Shown here one piece after another: positions 1 to 8,125 of a stretch of 64,000 nt of DNA. The translations under genes and the position numbers were made by a program. Positions within the stretch are counted from its first letter, which is position 1. Each line of letters starts with the position of its first letter. This DNA is from Lutibacter citreus (lineage in GTDB: Bacteria > Bacteroidota > Bacteroidia > Flavobacteriales > Flavobacteriaceae). The notes beneath the pieces are model-generated. The model did no database searches, was not told the origin of the DNA, and saw only the letters and a program-made list of their open reading frames with translations. The stretch spans positions 372,001-436,000 of the forward strand of contig NZ_QEIH01000003.1 of NCBI RefSeq assembly GCF_003260195.1, written 5' to 3'.

Positions 1-561
1 ACAGTTTTAAGTGCAACGCAATCTGCAGTGAAAAATTGGTGGATATCACTCTTGTTAGGAATATTATTTGTTCTTATAGGAGTATGGGTATTTCAAACTC
101 CATTAGAAAGTTATATGTCGTTAAGCATTATTTTTAGTGCATTTATATTAGTTTCTGGTTTGTCTCAAATTGTATTTTCTATTTCCAATAAGAGTGATAT
201 ACAAAGTTGGGGATGGTATTTAGCAAGTGGTATTCTAGACCTTATTATAGGGTTATTATTAATAACACATCCGTTTATGACAATGGCCATTTTACCTTAT
301 TTTGTTGGTTTTTGGTTACTATTTCAAGGGTTTTTGGCTATAGGTTTATCGCTTCAGTTTAAATTAGTTGGTTTTCCATCTTGGGGATGGTTATTATTTT
401 TAGGATTTTTAATCTTAATATTTTCCTTTTTATTGTTGGCCAATCCTGTTTTTGCAGGTTTTAGTATTGTTTATATGACTGCATTCGCATTTATTTTTGC
501 AGGTATATTTAGAATTTTTCTAGCTTTTAATTTAAAAAAAATGAAGAAAAGTATTGAATAA
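1..561 (+). CDS. HdeD/DUF308 family membrane protein, 5' end outside the window
   Basis: A small integral membrane protein with about six hydrophobic segments separated by short polar turns, the layout of the HdeD (DUF308) acid-resistance family. The frame is open to the first base of the window with no stop, and the only internal start nearby is a GTG at 28, so the true start is probably to the left and the gene is partial. The Trp-rich turns (NWW, SWGW, WGWLLF) and the short basic C-terminus fit the family. HdeD proteins are linked to acid or general stress, but the mechanism is not established. It precedes a run of stress and redox genes, which suits such a role. Family assignment is fairly firm; function is inference. 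Confidence 0.75.
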   Translation, partial: TVLSATQSAVKNWWISLLLGILFVLIGVWVFQTPLESYMSLSIIFSAFILVSGLSQIVFSISNKSDIQSWGWYLASGILDLIIGLLLITHPFMTMAILPYFVGFWLLFQGFLAIGLSLQFKLVGFPSWGWLLFLGFLILIFSFLLLANPVFAGFSIVYMTAFAFIFAGIFRIFLAFNLKKMKKSIE

Positions 562-570
562 AATAATTAG

Positions 571-712
571 AAGCAGTGTTATATTCATAAAAGGGTATAA
601 GTTTTTTCGTTTTGTTATTTAAAACCTTTTGTATAAACACGCTTGTTAGAACAACAAATGTTAAGAATTTACTTATAGAAAATACTTTTATATTTCTAAC
701 ACTGCTTTTTTT
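571..712 (+). other. Long-range inverted repeat ending in a T-run (terminator or structured RNA)
   Basis: AAGCAGTGTTA at 571-581 is exactly complementary to TAACACTGCTT at 697-707, and the right arm runs into seven Ts. The 115-base interior can form smaller pairings (AAAAGG with CCTTTT; GTT-AG-AAC). It starts 10 bases after the HdeD stop. It could be a terminator with an elaborated loop or a small RNA with a closing stem. No RNA family is recognised. Confidence 0.35.
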
Positions 713-754
713 ACTTTTAAATATATAGTTATAAAAATAAAAAAAAATAAAAAT

Positions 755-865
755 CCTAAAGAGGTTATTTTAAATACCGTAGGATTTAGAATAAAATCTC
801 TTGCAAGCGCTGTATATTATAAGAAGGGTGAAGTAATACAAGTTAAAAACATTCATTTATTATGA
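755..865 (+). other. Open frame with no usual start, touching the next gene by ATGA
   Basis: This is the right part of the 562-861 gap. A frame open from 665 reads through 758-862 as a protein-like stretch (for example EVILNTVGFRIKSL and then AVYYKKGEVIQVKN). Its TGA stop at 863-865 overlaps the ATG at 862 of the following oxidoreductase. No ATG, GTG or TTG opens the frame, so it may be a gene remnant, a leader using an unusual start, or chance. The rest of the gap holds only the inverted repeat at 571-707. Confidence 0.2.
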
Positions 866-2127
866 AAAATAAAAAAAGAGTTTTAGTTCTTGGATGCAAT
901 TTTGCAGGACTTACAGTTGCTCGTTTTCTGCATAAAGAGGCAGATAATTATATTAAAATTACGGTTATAGATCGTAAAAACTATATCAATTTTATTCCTA
1001 ATATTCCTATTGAAGTTTTTAATAATCATAATCCAGCAGATACTTTAGAATTTGAATTTCAAAAATATTTAAAATCAGATGGAAGTGAATTCATACAGGC
1101 AGAAGTGGAGAGTATTGATTCTGCTAACAAAAAAGTATATTATACACCAAATGAAAGAAAAGGCTCAGCTCAAGAAAATATTGAATACGATTACTTAGTT
1201 ATAGCCTTAGGATGTAAATTGGCTTATGATAAAATTGAAGGATTTGCCGAATTTGGGCATACTTTTTCTGATACTTTTTATGGTAATGAAGTTCGCAATT
1301 ATTTAAACAACAATTATAAAGGAGGACATATTGTATTAGGGTCTGATAGATTTATACAAGGTAAAAGTCCAAAACTACCTATAATACCAACCGCATTGGC
1401 AGCTTGTGAAGGTCCACCTATTGAATTGGCTTTTTCATTGGCCGATTGGTTAGAAAAACATAAAAAAGGAAATGCTAAAAACATTACTTTATTTACTCCT
1501 GGCGATATTATTGCAGAAGATGCAGGTGAAACTATTCTCAATAAATTACTTCCAATGGTATTAAAAATGGGTTATGGTTATAAAAATAATACTATAGGAA
1601 TAAAAAGAATTTATAAAGAAGGTATTGAGTTTAAAGATGGAACTAGCTTAGAAGCTGAAATGAAAATTATCTTTCCTAATTGGGAACCCCATAGTTTTAT
1701 GAAAGGTCTTCCTTTTGTAGATGATCAAGGATTTGTTATTACTGATTTATTTATGAGAAATCCTGATTATCCAGAAATATTTGCAGTAGGAGATGCTGCG
1801 TCAGTTACAATACCAAAAATAGGTTCTTTAGGGCATATGGAGTGTGAAATTGCTTCAAAAGTTATTGCAAATGAAATTTTAGGAAAAGATGAAAAAATAG
1901 ATCCATTGCATCCTTTACTTTTATGCTATGGAGATATGGGTAGGCACAAAGGTTTTTATATGCATACGGATGAATGGTGGGGAGGAAAAACAAGTATCTT
2001 AAAAATGGGATATACACCTTATATTTTAAAAATGGGTTTTAAAACAATGTATCAAACATTAGGGGGGAAAGTACCAAGTTGGGGACTTCCTTTATCTGAA
2101 ATAGTTGGTGATCATTCTATAATATAA
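862..2127 (+). CDS. SQR/NDH-2-like NAD(P)/FAD-dependent oxidoreductase
   Basis: A 421-residue flavoprotein of the pyridine nucleotide-disulphide oxidoreductase superfamily, closest in layout to sulfide:quinone oxidoreductases and type II NADH dehydrogenases. The N-terminal FAD-binding loop is VLGCNFAG (residues 9-16), a GxxxAG variant of the usual GxGxxG. An ATG-like strand YDYLVIALG follows, and the second FAD motif FAVGDAAS lies near residue 310. Cys182 in AACEGPP lies where SQRs carry a redox-active Cys (CxGAP). A membrane-associating C-terminal region rich in Gly, Met and aromatic residues fits monotopic quinone reductases. Substrate is not settled: sulfide or NADH to the quinone pool are both possible. 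It appears to be transcribed alone. Confidence 0.65.
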   Translation: MKNKKRVLVLGCNFAGLTVARFLHKEADNYIKITVIDRKNYINFIPNIPIEVFNNHNPADTLEFEFQKYLKSDGSEFIQAEVESIDSANKKVYYTPNERKGSAQENIEYDYLVIALGCKLAYDKIEGFAEFGHTFSDTFYGNEVRNYLNNNYKGGHIVLGSDRFIQGKSPKLPIIPTALAACEGPPIELAFSLADWLEKHKKGNAKNITLFTPGDIIAEDAGETILNKLLPMVLKMGYGYKNNTIGIKRIYKEGIEFKDGTSLEAEMKIIFPNWEPHSFMKGLPFVDDQGFVITDLFMRNPDYPEIFAVGDAASVTIPKIGSLGHMECEIASKVIANEILGKDEKIDPLHPLLLCYGDMGRHKGFYMHTDEWWGGKTSILKMGYTPYILKMGFKTMYQTLGGKVPSWGLPLSEIVGDHSII

Positions 2128-2241
2128 GTTATAATCGTCAACAATATATTATAGGTTTTATTTTTATAAAGCTAAAAGTATATTAATCGTCATCTTTTAT
2201 ATTTTTTATAAGTATAAAGGGGAACCTTAAAATTTTGACAA

Positions 2242-2862
2242 ATGATAATTAGCAGTACTATAACCATAAAAAAGGTTTGGTTTGTTTTATTATTTTCTTC
2301 AATTTGGCTTAATTCTTTAATCGGAACTACAGATATCGCCAATTGGTTTATAGAAAATACATTAACGGTTATAGCGCTGCTTTTTTTAATTTTTACTTAT
2401 AACAAGTATCGCTTTAGTAATATTAGTTATTTATTCATTTTTATTTTTTTGTGTTTACATGTTTATGGTTCTAAATATACATATGCAGAAAATCCATTTG
2501 GCTATTGGTTGCAAAATGTATTTCATTCTTCAAGAAACCATTATGATAGATTGGTACATTTTAGTTTTGGATTTTTACTTTATTACCCTTTACAAGAATG
2601 TTTTATAAAATGGCTTAAAATTCCAAAGTATTTAGCATTAAGACTTCCTGTTTTGGTGATTCTTACTTCAAGCGCTTTATATGAAATTATAGAATGGTTA
2701 GTGGCAGATGTATTTTTTGTTGAGCAAGGAATTTCATATTTAGGAACGCAGGGAGACGTTTGGGATTCTCAAAAGGATATGGCAGTTGCATTATTAGGTG
2801 TTTTATCTTCAGGTTTATTCTTTTATTTATATAAAAAAATGTTTGATTTTTATAATAAATAG
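2242..2862 (+). CDS. DUF2238 (YjdF-like) integral membrane protein
   Basis: A 206-residue protein with six or so membrane helices. Between them lie the conserved polar signatures of DUF2238: YDRLVHFSFGFLLYYP in the middle, and ALYEIIEWL followed by GTQGDVWDSQKDM near the C-terminus, with buried His, Glu and Asp residues. The family is widespread and uncharacterised. It stands alone, 114 bases after the flavoprotein, with no visible terminator between them, so co-transcription is possible. Assignment to the family is confident; no function is claimed. Confidence 0.75.
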   Translation: MIISSTITIKKVWFVLLFSSIWLNSLIGTTDIANWFIENTLTVIALLFLIFTYNKYRFSNISYLFIFIFLCLHVYGSKYTYAENPFGYWLQNVFHSSRNHYDRLVHFSFGFLLYYPLQECFIKWLKIPKYLALRLPVLVILTSSALYEIIEWLVADVFFVEQGISYLGTQGDVWDSQKDMAVALLGVLSSGLFFYLYKKMFDFYNK

Positions 2863-2966
2863 AAAAAGTATTTAAAGCTAATTAAAAAATTATATAAAAA
2901 AAAAAAGGACTTTAAATATCAATAATATTTTACATTTTGTTAAAATATTCAAAAAATAATTAATGC

Positions 2967-3009
2967 TGATCTAGGTCAGTGTCAGTACTTTAAAGGTGTA
3001 ATATCTTTG
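2967..3009 (+). promoter_or_regulatory. Crp/Fnr-type site plus -7 element, promoter of first BON gene
   Basis: TGATCTAGGTCA at 2967-2978, within a nearly perfect dyad CTGATCTAGGTCAG, is followed by a perfect Bacteroidota -7 element TATCTTTG at 3002-3009. There is no TTTG at -33. The dyad centre (2972.5) lies 29.5 bp before the -7 element, about -42 from the expected transcript start, as in class II Crp activation. The same geometry recurs at eight other promoters here. Confidence 0.75.
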
Positions 3010-3038
3010 ATGTGTTATTAACATAAATACATGAAATT

Positions 3039-3692
3039 ATGAGATCAGATGTAAGTATTAAAAAAGATGTCTTGGATGAATTAGAATGGCAACCAAATAT
3101 TGATGAAACTCAAATTGGGGTAGTAGTAAAAGATGGTGTTGTAACATTATCAGGAACTGTAGATAGTTATGTAAAAAAAAGAGAAGCAGAAAATGCAGCT
3201 AAAAGTGTAGTTGGTGTAAAAGCAGTAGCAGAAGATATTGTAGTTAAATATAGTTCAAGTACACAAAAAACAGATTCAGAAATTGCAGCAGCAGCAGTAA
3301 ATGCCTTAAAATGGAATATTTCTGTTCCTGAAAATGATATTAAAGTTAAAGTAGAAGATGGTTGGATTTTCCTTTCAGGTAAAGTAATGTGGGATTTTGA
3401 AAAAAATGCAGCAACAAAAGCCGTTGAAAACTTACCAAGTGTAAAATTTGTGGTAAATAATATTACATTAAAAAACACCATAAATGTTAATGATATTAAA
3501 GATAAAATTAAAAAAGCATTTGAAAGATCTGCAGATATTGACGCTAAAAATATTGAAGTAAAAGCTGATGCACATAACGTAAAATTAACGGGAAAAGTTC
3601 ATTCTTTAAAAGAAAAAGAAGATGCAAGAAAAACAGCTTTGTATGCACCAGGTGTATGGACTGTGGATAATGAGTTAGAGGTTGTGTATTAA
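3039..3692 (+). CDS. Triple BON-domain protein (OsmY-like)
   Basis: A 217-residue protein built of three BON domains (about residues 3-70, 77-145 and 148-217). Each has the pattern of a short helix, V-x-V-x-x-G-x-V-x-L-x-G and a helix ending in a hydrophobic strand (for example VVVKDGVVTLSGTV and VKVEDGWIFLSGKV). BON domains bind membranes or other envelope components and are typical of osmotic-stress proteins such as OsmY. No signal peptide is visible, so export is uncertain. It is a close tandem paralogue of the next gene, with the same length and domain order. Its promoter carries the TGAY-N4-RTCA site, placing it in the proposed stress regulon. Confidence 0.85.
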   Translation: MRSDVSIKKDVLDELEWQPNIDETQIGVVVKDGVVTLSGTVDSYVKKREAENAAKSVVGVKAVAEDIVVKYSSSTQKTDSEIAAAAVNALKWNISVPENDIKVKVEDGWIFLSGKVMWDFEKNAATKAVENLPSVKFVVNNITLKNTINVNDIKDKIKKAFERSADIDAKNIEVKADAHNVKLTGKVHSLKEKEDARKTALYAPGVWTVDNELEVVY

Positions 3693-3740
3693 TAATTCTA
3701 AAAAAATAGAAGAATTTAATTGTGTGGTTTTCTTAATTAA

Positions 3741-3780
3741 AATTACCCTAGTTGTAATAATGATTAGGGTAATTTTTTTA
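3741..3780 (+). terminator. Rho-independent terminator after first BON gene
   Basis: AATTACCCTA at 3741-3750 pairs perfectly with TAGGGTAATT at 3765-3774, followed by seven Ts. It separates the two BON genes, which therefore have independent promoters. Confidence 0.8.
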
Positions 3781-3819
3781 TGAAATTATTATAACTTAGA
3801 GCGTCTTTAAATACAGTTC

Positions 3820-3862
3820 TGATGCAGATCATTTTAGTTAAAATTCTTCTTAACTAACTTTA
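3820..3862 (+). promoter_or_regulatory. Crp/Fnr-type site plus -7 element, promoter of second BON gene
   Basis: TGATGCAGATCA at 3820-3831, a TGAT-N4-ATCA dyad like an Fnr box, lies 29.5 bp (centre to -7 start) before TAACTTTA at 3855-3862, which matches TAnnTTTG except for the last base. The spacing is identical to that at the first BON promoter although the surrounding sequence differs. Confidence 0.7.
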
Positions 3863-3900
3863 TATATGAAAATAAAATGTTTAATTAAAAATAAACTATA

Positions 3901-4554
3901 ATGAAATCAGATTTAGAAATTAAATACAACGTATTAGAAGAATTAGCATTTCAACCAAATGTAGATGAAACTCAAATAGGAGTAGAGGTTGAAAATGGAG
4001 TAGTAGTGCTTACTGGCGTTGTGAATGATTACCACAAAAAAGTGGAAGCTGAAAAAGCAACAAAAAGAGTAAAAGGTGTAAAAGCATTAGTTGGGGATAT
4101 TATAGTTAAATATGGTACTAATTATCAGAAAACTGATAAAGAAATTGCCAAAGCTATTGTTAAATCTTTTGAATGGAATATGTTAATTCCTGAAGAGAAA
4201 ATTGAGATTGAAGTTCGTGATGGTTGGGTTAATCTTTCAGGAGAAGTAGATTTGCCTTCTCAGAAAGATGCTGCAAAACATGCAGTAAAGAATATAGCCG
4301 GTGTTAAATGGATAAATAATGTTATTACCATAAAACAAGTTATTCCTCCTTATAATATAAAAGAAGAAATAGCAAAAGTGTTTAAGCACTCGGCAGATGT
4401 AGATGCTGAGGGGATTACGATTAATATAGTGGGAAATGTGGTGAAATTAAAAGGTAAAGTACATTCTTTAAAAGAAAAAAATGAAGCTGAGAAAACCGCT
4501 TATTTATCTCGTGGAGTTTTTAAAATTGAAAATGAATTGGAAGTAGTAGATTAA
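3901..4554 (+). CDS. Triple BON-domain protein (OsmY-like), tandem paralogue
   Basis: A 217-residue protein with three BON domains, colinear along its whole length with the preceding gene (shared blocks include QPNVDETQIGVEVENGVVVL and KLKGKVHSLKEK) but clearly diverged, so this is an established duplication. It has its own Crp/Fnr-type promoter. Only 18 bases separate it from exonuclease III downstream, so the two are probably co-transcribed, linking an envelope-stress protein to DNA repair. The role by family is envelope or membrane protection under osmotic or redox stress; no signal peptide is evident. Confidence 0.85.
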   Translation: MKSDLEIKYNVLEELAFQPNVDETQIGVEVENGVVVLTGVVNDYHKKVEAEKATKRVKGVKALVGDIIVKYGTNYQKTDKEIAKAIVKSFEWNMLIPEEKIEIEVRDGWVNLSGEVDLPSQKDAAKHAVKNIAGVKWINNVITIKQVIPPYNIKEEIAKVFKHSADVDAEGITINIVGNVVKLKGKVHSLKEKNEAEKTAYLSRGVFKIENELEVVD

Positions 4555-4572
4555 ATTAATAAAATACGATAT

Positions 4573-5337
4573 ATGAAAATTATTTCTTGGAATGTAAATG
4601 GTATAAGAGCCATTGTTAAAAAAGATTTTTTAGAAACTATAAATAAATTGAGACCAGATGTTTTGTGTTTGCAGGAAACTAAGGCTCAAGATAATGAAGT
4701 AGAAAAGGCGTTGTTACCTTTGAACAATTATAAACAGTATTTTAATTCGGCAGATAAAAAAGGATATTCTGGAACTTCAGTTTTAAGTAAAACTAAACCG
4801 TTGAAACTTATAAGTGATATGCATATTCTTGAACATGATACTGAAGGACGGTTACAATGTGCTGAATATAAAAAATTCTATTTAGTAAACGTTTATGTTC
4901 CTAATTCTGGGCAAAAATTAGACCGTTTAGAGTACCGAAAACAATGGGATGCAGATTTATTAAAGTATTTGAAAAACCTTGAGAATACCAAGCCTGTGAT
5001 AGTTTGTGGTGATTTTAATGTGGCTCATAGTTCAATGGATTTAAAGAATGACAAATCTAACTACAACAAAACTGCTGGCTATACGCAAATTGAAATTGAT
5101 GGAATGGATAATTTTATTAAAGCAGGATTTGTAGATTCTTTTCGCTTTTTACACCCAAATGATATTGTATATACTTATTGGAGTTATCGTTTTAAAGCGA
5201 GAGAAAGAAATACAGGTTGGAGAATTGATTATTTTTTAGTGAGTGAATCTTTAATTGGAAAAATTAAAGACGTTACTATTTACTCAGATATTTTTGGTTC
5301 TGATCATTGTCCAATTTGTTTGGAGATTGATATATAA
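4573..5337 (+). CDS. xth: Exodeoxyribonuclease III (AP endonuclease)
   Basis: A 254-residue protein of the exonuclease III/AP endonuclease family, which removes 3' blocks and cleaves at abasic sites in base-excision repair. The family signatures are present in order: N-terminal SWNVNGIRA with the Asn, CLQETK with the metal-binding Glu near residue 35, NVYVPNSG, VCGDFNVAH with Asp and Asn, RIDYFLVS, and the C-terminal GSDHCPI with the catalytic Asp-His pair. Full length for the family. It follows the second BON gene by 18 bases and is probably read from that gene's stress promoter, which would make repair capacity part of the regulon. Confidence 0.92.
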   Translation: MKIISWNVNGIRAIVKKDFLETINKLRPDVLCLQETKAQDNEVEKALLPLNNYKQYFNSADKKGYSGTSVLSKTKPLKLISDMHILEHDTEGRLQCAEYKKFYLVNVYVPNSGQKLDRLEYRKQWDADLLKYLKNLENTKPVIVCGDFNVAHSSMDLKNDKSNYNKTAGYTQIEIDGMDNFIKAGFVDSFRFLHPNDIVYTYWSYRFKARERNTGWRIDYFLVSESLIGKIKDVTIYSDIFGSDHCPICLEIDI

Positions 5338-5357
5338 TTTAATGAATTTTCAATTTT

Positions 5358-5717
5358 TTAAGATCGCTCGTGAATATATTCTTTTAGAACATCTATTTGA
5401 AATTTCCCAACAATGGATAAGCTAGGATCTGCATTCATTAAAACTAACCCATATCCTAAATGAGAAAGTTTACAATCTTGAATAATTTCTTGGTTAATTC
5501 CGCTATAAACAGGCATAAAATGCTTTTGTGTATCAATATCTGAAGAATTTGCTATTTTAATTGCCATTTCAATGGCGTTAGTAATTTGTTTAGGAGACAA
5601 TCCTTTATCCAATAAATCACTAGCCAAATGCTTCATGTTTAAAGCGTAATAAAAATTCGTAAAATTAAGAATAACATCGTTTTCTTTGTATTTTCGTTCG
5701 TATATCAATAGTTCCAT
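5358..5717 (-). CDS. Hypothetical protein, weakly like the DinD C-terminal motif
   Basis: A 119-residue predicted cytoplasmic, mostly helical protein that I do not firmly recognise. The segment DCKLSHLGYGLVLMNADPSL near residues 78-98 faintly recalls the LSRYACYL-NADPS segment of DNA-damage-inducible protein D, but the rest gives no support, so this is not an assignment. It lies 33 bases downstream of thioredoxin on the same strand and may be the last gene of the sigma-like/dnaJ/trx transcript. It converges on xth with only 20 bases between the stops. Confidence 0.6.
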   Translation of the reverse strand: MELLIYERKYKENDVILNFTNFYYALNMKHLASDLLDKGLSPKQITNAIEMAIKIANSSDIDTQKHFMPVYSGINQEIIQDCKLSHLGYGLVLMNADPSLSIVGKFQIDVLKEYIHERS

Positions 5718-5750
5718 AGGTTATAGTTTTAAAATGAAAATAAATTGTGG

Positions 5751-6050
5751 TTATGTATTTTGTTTTATAATATCCATTATTTGAGCTTTAGTTTGTACAC
5801 CAGATTTACGCCAAACAATCTGTCCTTTTTTAAATAGCGCTAATGTTGGCACACCTCTAACATTATATCGGCTCGCTATTGCTTGGTTTTTATCAATGTC
5901 TATTTTTATAATTCTAACCTTGCCGTCTATTTCTTGAGCTACCTGTTTTATAATGGGTGACTGCGATTTACAAGGCCCGCACCAATCTGCATAAAAATCA
6001 ATAAGAACAGGCTTTTCTCCATTTATTAATTTATTAAAATCTCCTTTCAT
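5751..6050 (-). CDS. trxA: Thioredoxin
   Basis: A 99-residue thioredoxin, close to the usual length of about 105. The redox-active site is W23-C-G-P-C-K28, preceded by the LIDFYADW strand. The cis-proline loop appears as RGVPTL near residue 70, followed by FKKGQIVWRKSG. It reduces protein disulfides in the cytoplasm. The gene is downstream of the DnaJ-like chaperone, with a degraded open frame between them, and upstream of a small hypothetical gene. Because other thioredoxin genes usually exist in such genomes, this may be a stress-specific copy; the symbol is generic. Confidence 0.9.
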   Translation of the reverse strand: MKGDFNKLINGEKPVLIDFYADWCGPCKSQSPIIKQVAQEIDGKVRIIKIDIDKNQAIASRYNVRGVPTLALFKKGQIVWRKSGVQTKAQIMDIIKQNT

Positions 6051-6118
6051 AATTATAATTTTAAGTTGAAAGATGGATACACTAATTAGAGTATATGAAT
6101 CAAAAATTAATTTTTCTG

Positions 6119-6328
6119 TTATAAGCTTTTTACATATTCAAAAACAATTCTTTTAAATGTTTTAAAATCTTTAGTAAAAAGGTTCATTCTTAAAATAATT
6201 TCACGATGTTTTTCTCTATAAAAATAATCTGAAAATCCCATTTCACCTAGCTCAATTTTAGATAATAATTGTTCTTATTTAACAATACTATTAAAAACTT
6301 TTTCATAATTACCAGGTATTATATTTTC
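6119..6328 (-). pseudogene. Degraded small open frame with an in-frame stop
   Basis: Read on the minus strand, the frame is protein-like from just after the dnaJ stop (PGNYEKVFNSIVK), meets a TAA at 6277-6275, and continues in the same frame (EQLLSKIELGEMGFSDYFYR, then REIILRMNLFTKDFKTFKRI) to a stop at 6121-6119. An internal ATG at 6241 would give 40 residues. It looks like a small helical protein broken by one stop codon, in the same order and direction as its neighbours. It could instead be a genuine 40-residue peptide. No family recognised. Confidence 0.35.
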
Positions 6329-6329
6329 T

Positions 6330-7271
6330 TTATACTTTATGTTTACTCAAATCCTGAAGTTTTTTAAATAATTCTTCTTCTTCTTTTGAAAGATTTTTTG
6401 GCATTGTTACACTTAGTTTAACAAGTAAATCTCCATAAGAAGAATGTTTTCCATATTTTGGCATTCCTTTACCTTTAAGTCTTAGTGTTTTTCCATTTTC
6501 ATTACCTTTTGGCACTGTAATTTTTAATGTTCCTGTTAGTGTAGGCACCTCTAATTTACCTCCCAAAATGGCAGTGTATAAATCTATTGAAGTATTGTAC
6601 AGAAGATCATCTGATTTTCTTATAAACCTAGGATCTTGTTGTACTCTTAAAATAATATATAAATCACCTCTTTTACCACCTTTAACACCTTTTTGTCCTT
6701 TACCTTTTATTTTTAATTGTTGACCATCATAAGAACCTGGTTTAATGGTAATACGTAAATTTTCATTATGTATTTCAAAAGTACGTTTACTTCCTTTATA
6801 TGCTTCTAAAAGTGTAATTGGCATTTCTGCTTGGGTATCACCTCCAGAATATGATGACCGTTGGCCTGCTGAGGCACGTCCACCTGCTCCAAAAAATGTT
6901 TCAAAAAAACTTGAAAAATCGCCACCCTGAGCACCTTGTCCAAAAATATCTGAAGGATCTCCTTGATAGGAATAAGAGTTGCCTCCTCTTTTATTTTGAT
7001 TGGCTCTATTTGCATAATCACGCCAATCATCACCTGTATTTTGGTAAGCATCCCAATTAGAGCCAAGAGTATCATACTTTTCTCTCTTCTCTTTATTGCT
7101 TAACACTTCGTTGGCTTCATTTAATTCCTTAAACCTTTCCTCTGCGGTTTTATCATTTTTATTTTTATCTGGATGGTATTTCGCAGCAAGTTTTCGGTAG
7201 GCTTTTTTAATGTCTTTTGTTGTGGCATCTTTACTAACACCTAATGTTTTATAATAATCCTTATAGTTCAT
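6330..7271 (-). CDS. DnaJ C-terminal domain chaperone, CbpA type
   Basis: A 313-residue Hsp40. Residues 1-70 form a J domain with the HPD tripeptide at 33-35 that stimulates DnaK. A Gly/Ser-rich linker with repeated FGQGAQGG-like and FFETFFGAGG segments follows, then the two C-terminal substrate-binding domains (ITIKPGSYDGQQLKIKGKG; LTGTLKITVPKG; GKTLRLKGKGMP). The zinc-finger CxxCxGxG repeats of DnaJ are absent, so this is a class II, CbpA-like co-chaperone rather than housekeeping DnaJ. It starts 13 bases after the sigma-like protein, so the two are an operon. Such a pairing suggests stress-induced protein folding. Confidence 0.88.
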   Translation of the reverse strand: MNYKDYYKTLGVSKDATTKDIKKAYRKLAAKYHPDKNKNDKTAEERFKELNEANEVLSNKEKREKYDTLGSNWDAYQNTGDDWRDYANRANQNKRGGNSYSYQGDPSDIFGQGAQGGDFSSFFETFFGAGGRASAGQRSSYSGGDTQAEMPITLLEAYKGSKRTFEIHNENLRITIKPGSYDGQQLKIKGKGQKGVKGGKRGDLYIILRVQQDPRFIRKSDDLLYNTSIDLYTAILGGKLEVPTLTGTLKITVPKGNENGKTLRLKGKGMPKYGKHSSYGDLLVKLSVTMPKNLSKEEEELFKKLQDLSKHKV

Positions 7272-7284
7272 TTATAAAGAGATT

Positions 7285-8055
7285 TTAATTTACAAAGTAT
7301 CTGTTGAAAAAACTTACTTGTATTGCTTTTTTAGCATTATTTAAAAGTTGATCAACTTCTTCAACAGTAGTATTTCTTATTTTTGCAATTTCTTCTAAAT
7401 CTAGTAGCTCATTTGTATACAATTCAAAAACATTTCGCATTGCAAAAGGTAAATTGTGTAATACCATTGCTATATGATTCTGAATTTGTTCAGCACTTAA
7501 TTGTTTATCAATTTTTTCAGCTAAAGCTATTTGATCATCCTCAATAAAAACGTGATTTAAAGTATAGTCATTATGGTTATAAGATTTATCATCTAACTCT
7601 TCAATCATTAATAAATCACCACCACCATCTGTACTGAATTTTTCCTCCATTTCATCCAATTCAGGTTTAGAATAATCATCTATATTTTTAAAGAATAAAT
7701 TATCAAATTCTTCTTCTACAATTCTATCATCTAACAACTCGTTTGTTTTTTTAAATAACCAGAGGTAAAAATCATTTTTAGTTTTAACTTCTTCAATATT
7801 ATCATATATTTCAATAAAAAGCTGATTTATAAAGTCATTTGCATTATACTTATCTTTTGAAAAATGTCCTTTTTTTATAGCAGTATTTAATTGCCCATTC
7901 ACATACTTTCTTATTAATGGTAAAATTTTTAAAACTAATTTATTAAATGAATCTTGGTCACCTTCTTTTTTTAAATGAATAAGATTAGGGAAAGTATTGG
8001 TAACAAAGAGTCTAACTTCTTTTTTACTTTGGTAATATGAAACATTTGCTTGCAT
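7285..8055 (-). CDS. Atypical sigma-70-like protein upstream of dnaJ
   Basis: From the ATG at 8055 this is a 256-residue protein. Residues 20-110 look like a sigma region 2 helical bundle (FNKLVLKILPLIRKYV and NANDFINQLFIEIYD). A very acidic stretch follows (about 120-180, many Glu and Asp), and the C-terminal 65 residues have a region-4-like helix-turn-helix (LPFAMRNVFELYTNELLDLE then EIAKIRNTTVEEVDQLL). A longer frame to 8130 would begin with TTG and would place the Crp-type site and promoter inside the gene, so 8055 is preferred. It could be an ECF-like sigma factor or a degenerate sigma-fold adaptor for the chaperone; DNA-binding competence is untested. Confidence 0.6.
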   Translation of the reverse strand: MQANVSYYQSKKEVRLFVTNTFPNLIHLKKEGDQDSFNKLVLKILPLIRKYVNGQLNTAIKKGHFSKDKYNANDFINQLFIEIYDNIEEVKTKNDFYLWLFKKTNELLDDRIVEEEFDNLFFKNIDDYSKPELDEMEEKFSTDGGGDLLMIEELDDKSYNHNDYTLNHVFIEDDQIALAEKIDKQLSAEQIQNHIAMVLHNLPFAMRNVFELYTNELLDLEEIAKIRNTTVEEVDQLLNNAKKAIQVSFFNRYFVN

Positions 8056-8082
8056 AATATAGGTGCTTAAATAAGTTATATG

Positions 8083-8125
8083 TAAAGGTGCAAACATATA
8101 ACGTGAGATGAAATGACCTAGATCA
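8083..8125 (-). promoter_or_regulatory. Crp/Fnr-type site and -7-like element before the sigma-like/dnaJ operon
   Basis: The dyad at 8114-8125 reads TGATCTAGGTCA on the minus strand, identical to the site before the first BON gene. At the regulon spacing (29.5 bp) lies CACCTTTA (8090-8083), a weaker match to TAnnTTTG. The predicted transcript start near 8077 rules out the upstream TTG start at 8130. Confidence 0.6.

Noticed and set aside
5358..5717. Calling this gene dinD
   Set aside because: Only a short NADPS-like segment resembles DinD; the rest does not, and the protein is much shorter than DinD.
6745..7075. Several open frames inside the dnaJ-like gene
   Set aside because: They lie in the Gly/Ser-rich linker in other frames, have no family signature and no promoter.
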